In this document: positions 1 to 7,333 of the stretch, in pieces
Layout: the number at the start of each line of letters is the position of its first letter
How positions within the stretch are numbered: position 1 is the first letter of the stretch
From: Mageeibacillus sp. UBA5770
Lineage (GTDB): Bacteria; Bacillota_A; Clostridia; Saccharofermentanales; Saccharofermentanaceae
Direction: 5' to 3'
DNA length: 11,346 nucleotides
NCBI GenBank assembly: GCA_002418705.1
Contig: DIEQ01000130.1
Span: 30,963 to 42,308, forward strand
Notes under the pieces: model-generated
Seen by the model: the letters and a program-made list of their open reading frames with translations, nothing else
Told to the model about the DNA's origin: nothing
Databases searched by the model: none
Position numbers and translations under genes: made by a program

Positions 1-71
1 TCATCCTCTGTCGCTATGTACCCATCTAAACTTGTTGCAATAAATAGAACTAATTTTCTATTGTTGGACAT
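1..71 (-). CDS. Dihydrofolate reductase family (RibD_C) protein, N-terminal fragment
   Basis: Only the first 23 codons lie in the window; the gene runs off the left edge. The minus-strand ATG at 69-71 has a clear ribosome site (GGAGG, 7 nt before it). The peptide begins MSNNRKLVLFIATSLDGYIA, and the pattern hydrophobic-strand, then SLDGYIA, is the N-terminal signature of small RibD C-terminal / dihydrofolate-reductase-fold proteins such as the YyaP-like group, which bind NADPH; the substrate is usually unknown. It starts 27 bp after the stop of the VOC gene and is probably co-transcribed with it. The catalytic core is outside the window, so the family call rests on this N-terminal motif alone. 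Confidence 0.7.
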   Translation of the reverse strand, partial: MSNNRKLVLFIATSLDGYIATED

Positions 72-98
72 CTGTAACCCTCCATCCAGGACCCACTG

Positions 99-497
99 CT
101 ACGCAAACGCACCAATCTCAATGAAATTGCCTTCCGGATCAGCAAAGAAAAAATTCCTCTGTCCCCAAGGCTGCATGACCGGTTCACCGGTTAAAGACAC
201 CACGCCAAGTGTTGTCAGTCGTTCATATTCCTTATCAACATCAGCACAGCTCGGCACACCAATTCCGATCTCCATGGTAGTATTATATCCGCGCGGCGCC
301 AAATACGGCTGCTTCATCGACTCCGAGAAACTCTTTCTGTCAAACATGAAAAGCCCGCCGTCATTGACTTTGAACTCGGCATATGGACCGCCATCCCAAC
401 TCGCCTCAAGACCGAGAACATCCTGGTAAAAACCAACCATCTTCTCCATGTTCTCAACAAATAAGCCTATGTGAATACTGTTCGATAAAAGACTCAT
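99..497 (-). CDS. VOC-superfamily protein (glyoxalase/bleomycin-resistance fold)
   Basis: 132 aa, the usual size for a single-polypeptide VOC protein made of two beta-alpha-beta-beta-beta modules. The first module opens with SIHIGLFVENMEKMVGFYQD (His9), the typical VOC strand followed by a helix. The second contains NTTMEIGIGV (Glu76) and ends with WGQRNFFFADPEGNFIEI (Glu127). His9, Glu76 and Glu127 sit where this superfamily places its metal ligands, so a metal-dependent cytosolic enzyme or a drug-binding protein is likely; the substrate cannot be read from sequence. The ATG at 497 is supported by AAAGGAG about 6 nt upstream. The RibD_C-family gene follows 27 bp downstream, suggesting a two-gene housekeeping operon outside the defence-like region. 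Its base composition is richer in GC than the decayed stretch just upstream. Confidence 0.9.
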   Translation of the reverse strand: MSLLSNSIHIGLFVENMEKMVGFYQDVLGLEASWDGGPYAEFKVNDGGLFMFDRKSFSESMKQPYLAPRGYNTTMEIGIGVPSCADVDKEYERLTTLGVVSLTGEPVMQPWGQRNFFFADPEGNFIEIGAFA

Positions 498-516
498 AGA
501 GGGCTCCTTTCAAAAA

Positions 517-532
517 TGTATACCATGATACA
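517..532. promoter_or_regulatory. Small inverted repeat before the VOC gene, possible operator
   Basis: TGTAT-accatg-ATACA forms a perfect 5-bp inverted repeat with a 6-nt spacer, lying 20-35 nt upstream of the VOC start codon and just outside its ribosome site. A repressor bound here would block initiation. A convincing -35/-10 pair could not be identified nearby, so this is only a candidate. Confidence 0.2.
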
Positions 533-603
533 AATCAAAGCGGATACGTTTCCTTGTTTAAGGTCAGTTGAGTGAATATTATTGCATCGTCCAACAATGT
601 TTT

Positions 604-854
604 CTAATTAAATATCCTATCAAGAATATCCGGGTTTTTATGATTTTTAATTTCATATAGTTTTTTTAGATATTCATAATCTTGTTCACTAATATATCTA
701 ATATATTTTATTTTCCCTGTTATCTCCGGACTGCAATTTCTAAAAGATTCTGATGTCTGTTGCGAAAATAATAGGCAAGTATTCCCGCATTTTCTTTATA
801 GGCACTTGCTTTCGAATGAATGTGCAAATCAAACTTTACAATGCTATTTAACAT
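604..854 (-). pseudogene. Decayed PHP-domain (TrlF-like) protein gene with internal deletion and frameshift
   Basis: The minus-strand ATG at 852-854 has a good ribosome site (GAGG, 8 nt before it). It reads MLNSIVKFDLHIHSKASAYK and continues to a stop at 720-722, only 44 aa. The motif D9-L-H11-I-H13-S is the metal-binding motif I of PHP phosphoesterases, and FDLHIHSKASAYK matches how long PHP-plus-ATPase proteins (TrlF-like) begin. After about residue 22 the sequence stops resembling that family. From roughly 790 down to the stop at 604-606 another frame stays open and encodes a plausible charged C-terminus (GKIKYIRYISEQDYEYLKKL, ending NPDILDRIFN). The simplest reading is a large internal deletion that joined the N-terminus out of frame to the C-terminus. 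The start region overlaps the preceding ORF by 11 nt, as in a coupled operon. The PHP call is fairly strong; the assignment of the C-terminal piece to the same gene is inference. Confidence 0.6.
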
Positions 855-1098
855 AATTATTACCTCGCGTAATGTTAGATCTAATATTCTCCATTTCTAA
901 AAAACAATATTGCTTCATAACAAGCATCGCTATATCTTTTTCAATAAATTCAACGGGTAATTCAATGATCAGAAGTCCTTTTATGATCCTTATTACAAAT
1001 ATTTGACTTGATGTATTTGATGCTCGTTTCAGGTATAACTGATTATCTCCAATTCGCAACTTTTCAGTAACATAATCATTCTTAAAAATGATTCCGTT
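844..1098 (-). pseudogene. 5'-truncated ORF upstream of the PHP remnant, unknown function
   Basis: An open frame follows a stop at 1099-1101 and ends at 844. It contains no upstream ATG; the only plausible start is a TTG at 1059, which has no ribosome site, so the gene is probably missing its 5' end. The visible part (about 80 residues) includes the hydrophobic strand FVIRIIKGLLIIELPVEFI and ends ITRGNNYVK. I do not recognise the family. Its last 11 nt overlap the start of the PHP gene, and the PHP ribosome site lies inside it, so the two were probably translationally coupled partners before decay. It could be the C-terminus of a larger partner protein. Confidence 0.35.
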
Positions 1099-1100
1099 TT

Positions 1101-1114
1101 ATAAATGCATTTAT
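1101..1114. repeat. 14-bp perfect palindrome
   Basis: ATAAATGCATTTAT lies in the 66-bp gap between the helicase stop (1165) and the remnant open frame. It is AT-rich and not followed by a T-run on either strand, so it does not look like a terminator. It may mark a junction or be chance in AT-rich sequence. Confidence 0.3.
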
Positions 1115-1164
1115 GGTAATCAGTAATGCAAAACAGAGATTATGTTGCAAGTATTAGTATATTC

Positions 1165-3105
1165 TTACCCATACTCCTCTCCATTCTCTGCTACCTTCCC
1201 CAGCCTACCAAAATCCTCCCCCACAAACGGATACACAACCTCACTTTTCATTCCCTTGAGTCTACTCCTCAAATAATCCTGCAAGTTTTTGTCTCTGCAG
1301 TAAACAAAGCACCCCTTCATTCCCCGGGAAAGGAGTACTTTGTAGATATTTTTGATGAGTTTGGTTAGTTCTGCGGGATTTTCTTTTAGGCCTTTTTTGC
1401 CGGACGAGTCGTAATAATCACCATAACTGGCATATACTTCGCTCATCAGTGGATTGTAGCGCAGATCGTTCCCGATGATGACGCCAACATAGTCGAATTC
1501 CAATCCCTGTGAGGTGTGGACGCAACCGATCTGGTTCACTTTTGTATTGTCGATAGCCCAGGTGTATTGATCACGGCGACTGTTCCAAGGCATTGCAAAT
1601 TCGTGTTCTTGTATTTCTACATCTGATATTTCGGCATTCGGATTACCATCTGATTCGCCCGTCCATGGCCATGCGAAACCGGCCAGAAGACGCGCTTTGT
1701 ATCCGGCATTATTTTTTGCCGTGATGAGATTTGTTAGTGTGTTAGGATCGTCCACAATTGCGAATTCGAATGCATCTCCGTCCCATCCGTCGAAGTTTGC
1801 TGTTTCCTGGATCTGCAGATTGTGATCTACCCAGTTGAGGAATCCCTCTGCACCAGCGCAACGAAATTGTGCCAACAGCTCAACCTCAACGACTTGTGAG
1901 CCTTGTCTGGCAGCGACTTCTTTGATTGTATCTACGGTTCCTTCGTCATCGGGACGAATGCGTTGGTTATCATCTATAAAAAAGACGTTGACGAGCGATG
2001 CTTTGATCACATCCTCTACCTGACTGATGCCTTTATACATATAGGCACCTTTTTTCTTAAGTCTGTGTGCCTCATCAACGACAAGAACGTCGAATTCATT
2101 TGGATACGCGTTGAAAAAAGAACCAGAGCCCGAAAATATCGCATTGAGACGCTTGGTGCTGTGTTTTGTATTTTTCGCGAGCATGCCAACAATGGTTGTA
2201 CGGAATGACGCGTTGGGTGCAATAAATTTGATGTTTTTTCCACTTTCAAGAAGATCTGCAAAAGCATTCATCGCAACTACGGATTTCCCTGTCCCGGGTC
2301 CGCCGTTGACGATGATGGTTGTCTTTTCGGTTGCTTTCGACGCATACCGAATAATGTTGGCGTGCGCAACTTTCTGTTCATCCAGAAGCGTATAGACCTC
2401 GTTGCCTTCGAACATACTGGACACATATTCCACGAATTTTCTTGAAGGTCGAATCTTACCGTTCTCAATTTGGTAAAGAATCTCTTTTCCCTTACCTTTG
2501 CCAACATATTTATGAAGAAATTGCTCGAGTTTCTCTGTATCTTCTGTGAAAAACACGGGCGTATCCTCAACAATATCCCTGTACTGCGAATTCAAAAGCG
2601 GCTCTGGGTTTCGCCGTGGAAAGTTATGCATATAAGCGCATGAAAACGGATTTAAATTACTTGCATATATTGCTTCATTCATGTCCATCAGATATTTTTT
2701 GTATGAAAAGGCTTGATATGACGGATGAGCCACTTCCCTGAAACCGCCGCCTGTATAAGCAACGACAATATCTTCTTTTTCCGTTGCTTCAGCCGTCTCC
2801 CATTGCTTCAGCTCTACAATGACAAAATTTGCGTCATCCTTTTCATCATATCCGGAAACAATAAAGTCAATTCGCTTACTTGTCGATGGGATATTGTACT
2901 CAATAAGCACACCGCCATCGTCCGGAATCTTGGCCAAACGTAATACCGTTTCCATAAAGCGCAGAGAATTGTTCCATGACCGTCTCTCCGGATCCGAAAC
3001 TCTTCTCCCATACTTGTTATTAAACTGCTGTTCAATATCTCTAACGATTCTGTTACTGTCTACAGCCGTGCGAAAACCAATCACATCACTCTGATAAACA
3101 ATCAT
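1165..3105 (-). CDS. DUF2075-type SF1 helicase with N-terminal PD-(D/E)xK-like nuclease domain
   Basis: 646 aa. The first ~200 residues resemble a restriction-like nuclease: Glu70 on a strand, Asp80 (RIDFIVSG), the E98-L-K100 of FVIVELKQW, and Gln131 in a following helix fit the E..D..ExK..Q arrangement. A SF1-type motor follows: Walker A GGPGTGKS (268-275), Walker B DVLVVDEAH (339-347), FFIDDNQ (375-381), QFRC (413-416), HTSQGLEFDYV (530-540) and LLSRGMKGCFVY with Arg594 (591-602). This is the DUF2075/Schlafen-like helicase layout, predicted to unwind and cut nucleic acid in the cytosol. The ATG at 3105 is preceded by GGAG that overlaps the last codons of the MazG-like gene, only 5 bp upstream, so the two are translationally linked. 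All motor residues appear intact. Proteins of this type recur in phage-defence neighbourhoods, but the target is unknown; nuclease activity is inferred from motif only. Confidence 0.85.
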   Translation of the reverse strand: MIVYQSDVIGFRTAVDSNRIVRDIEQQFNNKYGRRVSDPERRSWNNSLRFMETVLRLAKIPDDGGVLIEYNIPSTSKRIDFIVSGYDEKDDANFVIVELKQWETAEATEKEDIVVAYTGGGFREVAHPSYQAFSYKKYLMDMNEAIYASNLNPFSCAYMHNFPRRNPEPLLNSQYRDIVEDTPVFFTEDTEKLEQFLHKYVGKGKGKEILYQIENGKIRPSRKFVEYVSSMFEGNEVYTLLDEQKVAHANIIRYASKATEKTTIIVNGGPGTGKSVVAMNAFADLLESGKNIKFIAPNASFRTTIVGMLAKNTKHSTKRLNAIFSGSGSFFNAYPNEFDVLVVDEAHRLKKKGAYMYKGISQVEDVIKASLVNVFFIDDNQRIRPDDEGTVDTIKEVAARQGSQVVEVELLAQFRCAGAEGFLNWVDHNLQIQETANFDGWDGDAFEFAIVDDPNTLTNLITAKNNAGYKARLLAGFAWPWTGESDGNPNAEISDVEIQEHEFAMPWNSRRDQYTWAIDNTKVNQIGCVHTSQGLEFDYVGVIIGNDLRYNPLMSEVYASYGDYYDSSGKKGLKENPAELTKLIKNIYKVLLSRGMKGCFVYCRDKNLQDYLRSRLKGMKSEVVYPFVGEDFGRLGKVAENGEEYG

Positions 3106-3110
3106 GATAT

Positions 3111-3449
3111 TTACTCCAGTTCTGTATATTTCTTACTACTCCCGAAAGCCTTATCAACACTATACTTCTCTGAATTTTTCCTAAGTTTATCTGTGACAAG
3201 CTCAGTTATGTCCAGCCCCATTACATCTGCCATCAAGGCACAGTAAATCAATACATCAGCGAGTTCTTCCGCTATTTTTTCAGACTTCTCCGGCACATTC
3301 AAATCTGCTCCGGACCACTGAAAATTCTCAAGAAGTTCGGCAGCTTCAATTGATATTGAGATTGCGAGGTCTTTGGGATTGTGGAATTGCTTCCAGTTAC
3401 GGTCGTCACGGAATTGGAGGATTTTACGGGCTACTTCAGGATCTATCAT
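3111..3449 (-). CDS. MazG-like nucleotide pyrophosphohydrolase
   Basis: 112 aa, the size of the compact all-alpha MazG / RS21-C6-like (dCTPase-type) family. It carries the metal-binding pattern E35-A-A-E38 followed by E62-L-A-D65, and the downstream KNSEKY (91-96) typical of the family. These enzymes hydrolyse (d)NTPs to the monophosphate and pyrophosphate using Mg2+; which nucleotide is used here cannot be told. The ATG at 3449 is supported by AAGGAG about 6 nt upstream. It lies 54 bp after the FRG gene and 5 bp before the nuclease-helicase, whose ribosome site it contains, so it most likely works with that helicase. Possible roles are limiting nucleotides during phage replication or cleaning non-canonical nucleotides; either is inference. 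Confidence 0.9.
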   Translation of the reverse strand: MIDPEVARKILQFRDDRNWKQFHNPKDLAISISIEAAELLENFQWSGADLNVPEKSEKIAEELADVLIYCALMADVMGLDITELVTDKLRKNSEKYSVDKAFGSSKKYTELE

Positions 3450-3503
3450 AGGCTCTCCTTGCCGATAATTCGTTTTCTGTATTCAATCAAACTCGCTTTT
3501 TTA

Positions 3504-4793
3504 TTAATACTTATCTTTAATATATTCTGCAACTTCATCTATCTCTGGAAATAATGATGCTCTATTAATTGAAAAAGTATTTAACTGTGATAGTATTTTT
3601 TCCTTTTCAGTAATAATAAAAACTCGATATTTTCCCGCCTTATCTTTATGTCTTAGTTCGTTTATTTTTAGATTCTTACAGTCTCTGGCCAATCCGCATA
3701 AAATGAAAGCCCCATCCTGTTTAATTATTCTATTATTATCTTTCAGTGGTTGAACAATCACACATCGAAGTAGATCTTCTTTCTCAATCTCTTCTTGAAA
3801 TGCTGGTTTCTCTGTTCTGATTTCATGCAACAATCTAGGCACTTTTTTGTTGAAAACCGATTTATCTATTGAATAATCAATTGCTAAATCATGTATTTCC
3901 ATCTGTATGTCATTATTAAATAAAGGAAGGCAAGATAAAATTGATACTGTATCACTCTGCGGATATTTTACAGCTGAGCGATCCACCCCAAAAACGATAA
4001 CTTCTCCATTTTGAGGAGACAACTTTTGACAAGAAAAATATAAGGCAACAAGTGGATTCCTTGTGATGTCAATCAAACGCGTCGGAAGACCGTAATGCTG
4101 CATCTGCACTAGATATTGAAGATGTGTTTTAGAACCTTCAAAATCCTGAGGGCAGTTAATCAGCAAATCATTATACATGCGGCGCTCATTTATTTTCCAC
4201 TCTTTTTTTCGCATAATAGACGGCACAATAGTATAATTTGCATTTGAATGTCCACGAAAATAGAGATCACAATTTGGATTTCCCATTGCACTAATTTCCG
4301 AATAAAACTTGTTAATTGATGAGACAAAAACTAACTCAACCAGTGATTTGTCAAAAACGAATCCTCTATCGAAGGTTAGCCGAGCTTGATAATTATATAT
4401 ATCCTTTACTTTTTTTGCTAAATCTATAGTGAATTTTTCTCTTTCTTCCCATGTTCGAAAGGACTGGTAATGCCAGTTCATTACTGCCATTGATTCAACA
4501 GTTTTCAGTTCTGTCATATTATTTTCAGATAGTTCAGTCTCAGTGAACTGACGCCACATTTCAGATACAGTTTCGGAAGTTGGATATGCTTTTTGATAGA
4601 GTTTCGCAAATGGAGATTTAGCTTCTTCAAGTGATCGCTTTATCTCTTCCTTACTGATTCTTCCATAAATAAAACTATTCAAGTCGCAATATCCATCACA
4701 TTGAAGTTTGTTTCCACATACCTCATTAAAGGCGAGTCTAACCACAGGATCGTTTTCAAGTAAGGAGAAAAAGAAAAAGAAGAAGTCAATCAC
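3504..4793 (-). CDS. FRG-domain protein
   Basis: Up to 429 aa if read from the first possible codon, a GTG at 4791-4793. The FRG domain starts around residue 175: LYFRGHSNANYTIVPSIMR (F179-R180-G181), then MQHYGLPTRLIDITRNPLVA (231-250) and LYFSC. This is the defining core of the FRG family, which is common in defence islands and prophages but has no settled biochemical activity. The first ~150 residues are charged and helical with no recognised domain. Two stop codons in tandem end the gene (TAATAA). The start is doubtful: GTG lies within the only Shine-Dalgarno-like sequence, the next codons encode a run of six Phe, and no in-frame start is well spaced. The gene is clearly AT-richer than the ATPase and helicase genes, hinting at separate acquisition. 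Domain call firm, start uncertain. Confidence 0.8.
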   Translation of the reverse strand: MIDFFFFFFSLLENDPVVRLAFNEVCGNKLQCDGYCDLNSFIYGRISKEEIKRSLEEAKSPFAKLYQKAYPTSETVSEMWRQFTETELSENNMTELKTVESMAVMNWHYQSFRTWEEREKFTIDLAKKVKDIYNYQARLTFDRGFVFDKSLVELVFVSSINKFYSEISAMGNPNCDLYFRGHSNANYTIVPSIMRKKEWKINERRMYNDLLINCPQDFEGSKTHLQYLVQMQHYGLPTRLIDITRNPLVALYFSCQKLSPQNGEVIVFGVDRSAVKYPQSDTVSILSCLPLFNNDIQMEIHDLAIDYSIDKSVFNKKVPRLLHEIRTEKPAFQEEIEKEDLLRCVIVQPLKDNNRIIKQDGAFILCGLARDCKNLKINELRHKDKAGKYRVFIITEKEKILSQLNTFSINRASLFPEIDEVAEYIKDKY

Positions 4794-4798
4794 CCCCT
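4789..4798 (-). promoter_or_regulatory. Extended Shine-Dalgarno with no well-placed in-frame start (FRG gene)
   Basis: AGGGGGTGAT matches the anti-Shine-Dalgarno complement AGGAGGTGAT with one mismatch. The in-frame GTG is part of this element, and a TAG stop (4797-4799) overlaps its upstream end. The in-frame codons at normal spacing are ATT, GAC and TTC. A TTG at short spacing is in another frame. Confidence 0.5.
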
Positions 4799-4853
4799 AT
4801 TAATCTTAATATAAAAACTAAATAATAAATGATATATTATGTAATAATTTTTG

Positions 4854-4862
4854 ATTATATCA
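4854..4862 (-). promoter_or_regulatory. Candidate extended -10 promoter for the FRG gene
   Basis: On the minus strand this reads TGATATAAT, which is a perfect TATAAT preceded by the TGn extension. No good -35 is seen 16-18 nt further upstream, as is acceptable for extended -10 promoters. Transcription would start around 4847 and give a leader of roughly 50 nt before the FRG ribosome site. Confidence 0.45.
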
Positions 4863-5038
4863 TGTTTTCAAATTTAAATGCCAGTCTTCGTCAATATTAC
4901 AAAATAAAAAGAATCCATTTGCCCATCTTTACTTCCATTTCTCTTGACATTCTAATTTAAGTAATACAATTATATATCTAAATAATATTAACTAACCAAT
5001 GCTTGATTTTTTGATAAACAACATTAATATTTGACATA

Positions 5039-7282
5039 TTACAGCAACCTCAAAGCTTCAAGTTGTCCCATATGATTATTTATCAAATACTGCTGCATTG
5101 CTTTGCATCCTAATATTATCTGATCATCTGTGCATGCAGATTGATTTCTAAAACCTCCGTGAGACATATCATGCATCATTGAATATATTCCTTCATTATC
5201 TTTTAACTCAGTTTGTTTAAGAACAAAAGCTTCAAGGCTCATAATAGGATATTCAAATTGACAAATTGTTTCAATAATATGGCGAATCGAATTGGGAGTC
5301 GTATGGGAAGGCGGATTTTCTTCTTTTGCAACATTTATTACATCTTTTATATGATAATCATAGGGAAGCATCAGCTTTTCATCACACGAACTAATTTTGC
5401 CAGGTTTCATACGAAGAGCTTTGCCGATTATTCCATTTCTTTTAAGCATATGAAAAAAATCTAAATTGTGTGTAAAAACAATAAATCTCGCATGGGTCGT
5501 GATATCAAATAATGCTTTAATATTTCGAATTATTTGAATAGTTTCATACACATAGTGATAGTCAAGACTAGAAATTGGATCATCAATTATAAAAAATAAA
5601 TTATTATACTCATCGTCATTATTTACAACAATATGTGTAGTTGCTAAATAAAAGCAAAATGCAACAATGCTTTTTTCACCATCACTCAGAATGTCTTTTG
5701 CAGAAGAGTTGAGTTTCTTTTCCATAAAAGTAAGGGAAAAACTTTCACTATCAAAACAGTACTTATCGCAAAAATACCGGCGTAATAACATTTGAAATGT
5801 ATCTACTACTTCTGCTCTCTTAGATCTTCTTGCTACTGACTCTTTCTTAATAATTTCATCTCTAATTTTCTTTTCAAGCTCTGCAGATTCTAGATGCTTA
5901 TCTATAGTTAATTTGATGCTGTTGTAATTTTTTTCAGAAAGAGCAATACATATTTTCCTGTTAATGGCTAGTTTTTCACTGCTTGCATTTTGAATTAATT
6001 TGTTAATTTGAGCTACTTTCTTGTTAAACTCCTTATAATCTTTTTCAATTATTTTGCATATTGAAAAAACATCTTCTATTTGTTTTTTACAATCGAAGGT
6101 AATTCTTGATATATCATTTTTCTTGTCCTCTAGCATTTTTTCTAGATTCATCAAAGAAGAATCTAGAAGAGCATCGTCATAGCATAGTTGAGTTGCTTCA
6201 ATAATGGATGGGAAGTATAACCGATCTATATTGTACCTACCGACTTCCTTATTCATTTTTCGAAGGTGTTCATTAATACTAATACGCAATAAACTTAATT
6301 TAGCACAGTGTTCGTCAATCATTTTCAAAGTTCTTGACTCTCGGTCATTCAGAAATTTTTTGTATCCTTCAATTGTTGTTAAGGCAATTCTTTCAATAAG
6401 CTGACCACAAAATGGACATTCGTTTTTACCTGACTTCGAATATATATCTAGTCCAGTTTCAACAAAAACTTGCTTATTCTTGATTAGATTTACAAAATTT
6501 TCATCAAATCCGGATTTCACAAATTGTTCTTTTAACATTTCATCAATTCTTAGCAAGATATCCGTATTTATTTGATGTTGTATTTCGTTAAATATTTGAA
6601 GATCTTCCGGCATGTTATCCAAGTTCATCTTTTCTTTTTTTAGGATATCTAATGATTTTTCTTCATGTGCTATGTCTTTAAGTAAATATTTTTCAACTGT
6701 TATATTTTTGTATTCTGTTATGTTTTTAGAAATTTTTAGTTTATCCAAGTCTTTCTGTGCGAGTTCAACTTTGTCCTTGATTTGTTTGTAAAGTGTCTCT
6801 TTCTCTTCAACCACTCTAACTAATTTTTCTTTTTCTTCGGATACATCAATATTCTCTTTCCCAAGAATGTAACCATCAATATTCCCTTCCGGTGAGTAAC
6901 TTCTAGATGCCAAATTTTCATCAACAAAGTCGCTATTAAACGTATGAAATATATAACCAGTTTTATTCTCAATAACTGGTTCTGTTTGTATATCCAAATT
7001 TATTGTCAATTCTCTTTTCCTATTACTGGAATCCGTTATAGAGAATTCGAACTTGCCTGTTTGCTTATCAATTGAAAGCAATTTTTTAGATATACCTGCG
7101 GATGGGGTATAGTTCTTAGATACTAAACGAAGCATTCTACTAATAAATGTTTTTCCTACACCATTGCTTGCGTAAATTCCAGAATTAATAGTTGCCATAT
7201 TTTCAGAAAAGACTATTTTTTTGTATCCAAAATGAGGGCCTATTCCATCAATATTAATTTTCATATTTATATCTCTAGGCAT
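5039..7282 (-). CDS. RloC/PrrC-type AAA_13 ATPase, putative anticodon nuclease
   Basis: 747 aa from the ATG at 7280-7282, chosen because GAGG lies 8 nt before it; a GTG 9 nt upstream is inside that ribosome site. The P-loop reads ASNGVGKT (38-45), with Ala where the first Gly normally stands. Long coiled coils flank a zinc-hook CPFC (C289/C292). The ABC signature LSDGEKS (532-538), Walker B with D-loop FIIDDPISSLD (564-574) and H-loop FTHN (His605) complete a Rad50-like head. The C-terminal domain has R667-x3-E671 and, 33 and 37 residues on, His704 and His708. PrrC uses Arg320, Glu324 and His356 to cut tRNA anticodons, and RloC adds a zinc hook, so this fits a RloC-like tRNase. No restriction-modification genes lie in the window. 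Strongly AT-rich. The ATPase family is secure; the tRNase activity is inferred. Confidence 0.82.
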   Translation of the reverse strand: MPRDINMKINIDGIGPHFGYKKIVFSENMATINSGIYASNGVGKTFISRMLRLVSKNYTPSAGISKKLLSIDKQTGKFEFSITDSSNRKRELTINLDIQTEPVIENKTGYIFHTFNSDFVDENLASRSYSPEGNIDGYILGKENIDVSEEKEKLVRVVEEKETLYKQIKDKVELAQKDLDKLKISKNITEYKNITVEKYLLKDIAHEEKSLDILKKEKMNLDNMPEDLQIFNEIQHQINTDILLRIDEMLKEQFVKSGFDENFVNLIKNKQVFVETGLDIYSKSGKNECPFCGQLIERIALTTIEGYKKFLNDRESRTLKMIDEHCAKLSLLRISINEHLRKMNKEVGRYNIDRLYFPSIIEATQLCYDDALLDSSLMNLEKMLEDKKNDISRITFDCKKQIEDVFSICKIIEKDYKEFNKKVAQINKLIQNASSEKLAINRKICIALSEKNYNSIKLTIDKHLESAELEKKIRDEIIKKESVARRSKRAEVVDTFQMLLRRYFCDKYCFDSESFSLTFMEKKLNSSAKDILSDGEKSIVAFCFYLATTHIVVNNDDEYNNLFFIIDDPISSLDYHYVYETIQIIRNIKALFDITTHARFIVFTHNLDFFHMLKRNGIIGKALRMKPGKISSCDEKLMLPYDYHIKDVINVAKEENPPSHTTPNSIRHIIETICQFEYPIMSLEAFVLKQTELKDNEGIYSMMHDMSHGGFRNQSACTDDQIILGCKAMQQYLINNHMGQLEALRLL

Positions 7283-7288
7283 AATAAT

Positions 7289-7294
7289 CACCTC
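7289..7294 (-). promoter_or_regulatory. Ribosome binding site deciding the RloC-like start
   Basis: The minus strand reads GAGGTG, then ATTATT, then ATG. GAGG is 8 nt from the ATG at 7282, whereas the in-frame GTG at 7291 overlaps the site and cannot use it. Confidence 0.7.
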
Positions 7295-7327
7295 AACAAG
7301 TTAATTATTTAATAGTATCACAACATT

Positions 7328-7333
7328 ATTATA
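7328..7333 (-). promoter_or_regulatory. Possible -10 element for the RloC-like gene
   Basis: A perfect TATAAT on the minus strand sits 46 nt before the start codon, within the 142-bp gap after the ATPase gene. The hexamer 17 nt upstream is a poor -35, and AT-rich sequence gives TATAAT by chance, so confidence is low. No terminator hairpin for the upstream operon is visible in this gap. Confidence 0.25.

Noticed and set aside
1074..1093. AATCATT/AATGATT hairpin as a terminator for the helicase gene
   Set aside because: The stem is 7 bp and purely AT-rich apart from one pair, and no T-run follows on the minus strand.
1126..1368. Plus-strand ORFs throughout the window (for example 1126-1368, 2819-3094, 8221-8481)
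   Set aside because: They lie opposite well-supported minus-strand genes, lack ribosome sites and show no domain-like sequence.
3485..3494. AATCAAACTC at the left end of the AT-rich block, nearly repeated at 7434-7443 (AATCAAATTC) as a possible insertion-site duplication
   Set aside because: The match is 9 of 10 in low-complexity sequence, and the right copy is inside the end of the ATPase coding region; not enough to claim a target duplication.
4900..4955. A 17-codon minus-strand ORF (MSREMEVKMGKWILFIL) upstream of the FRG gene
   Set aside because: It is too short to assess and its first ATG has no ribosome site; a GGAAG before the inner ATG is weak. It could be a leader peptide, but nothing supports this beyond its position.
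4943..4970. Plus-strand TTGACA followed by TACAAT, looking like a promoter
   Set aside because: The spacer is only 15 nt and there is no plus-strand gene downstream; in AT-rich DNA this is expected by chance.
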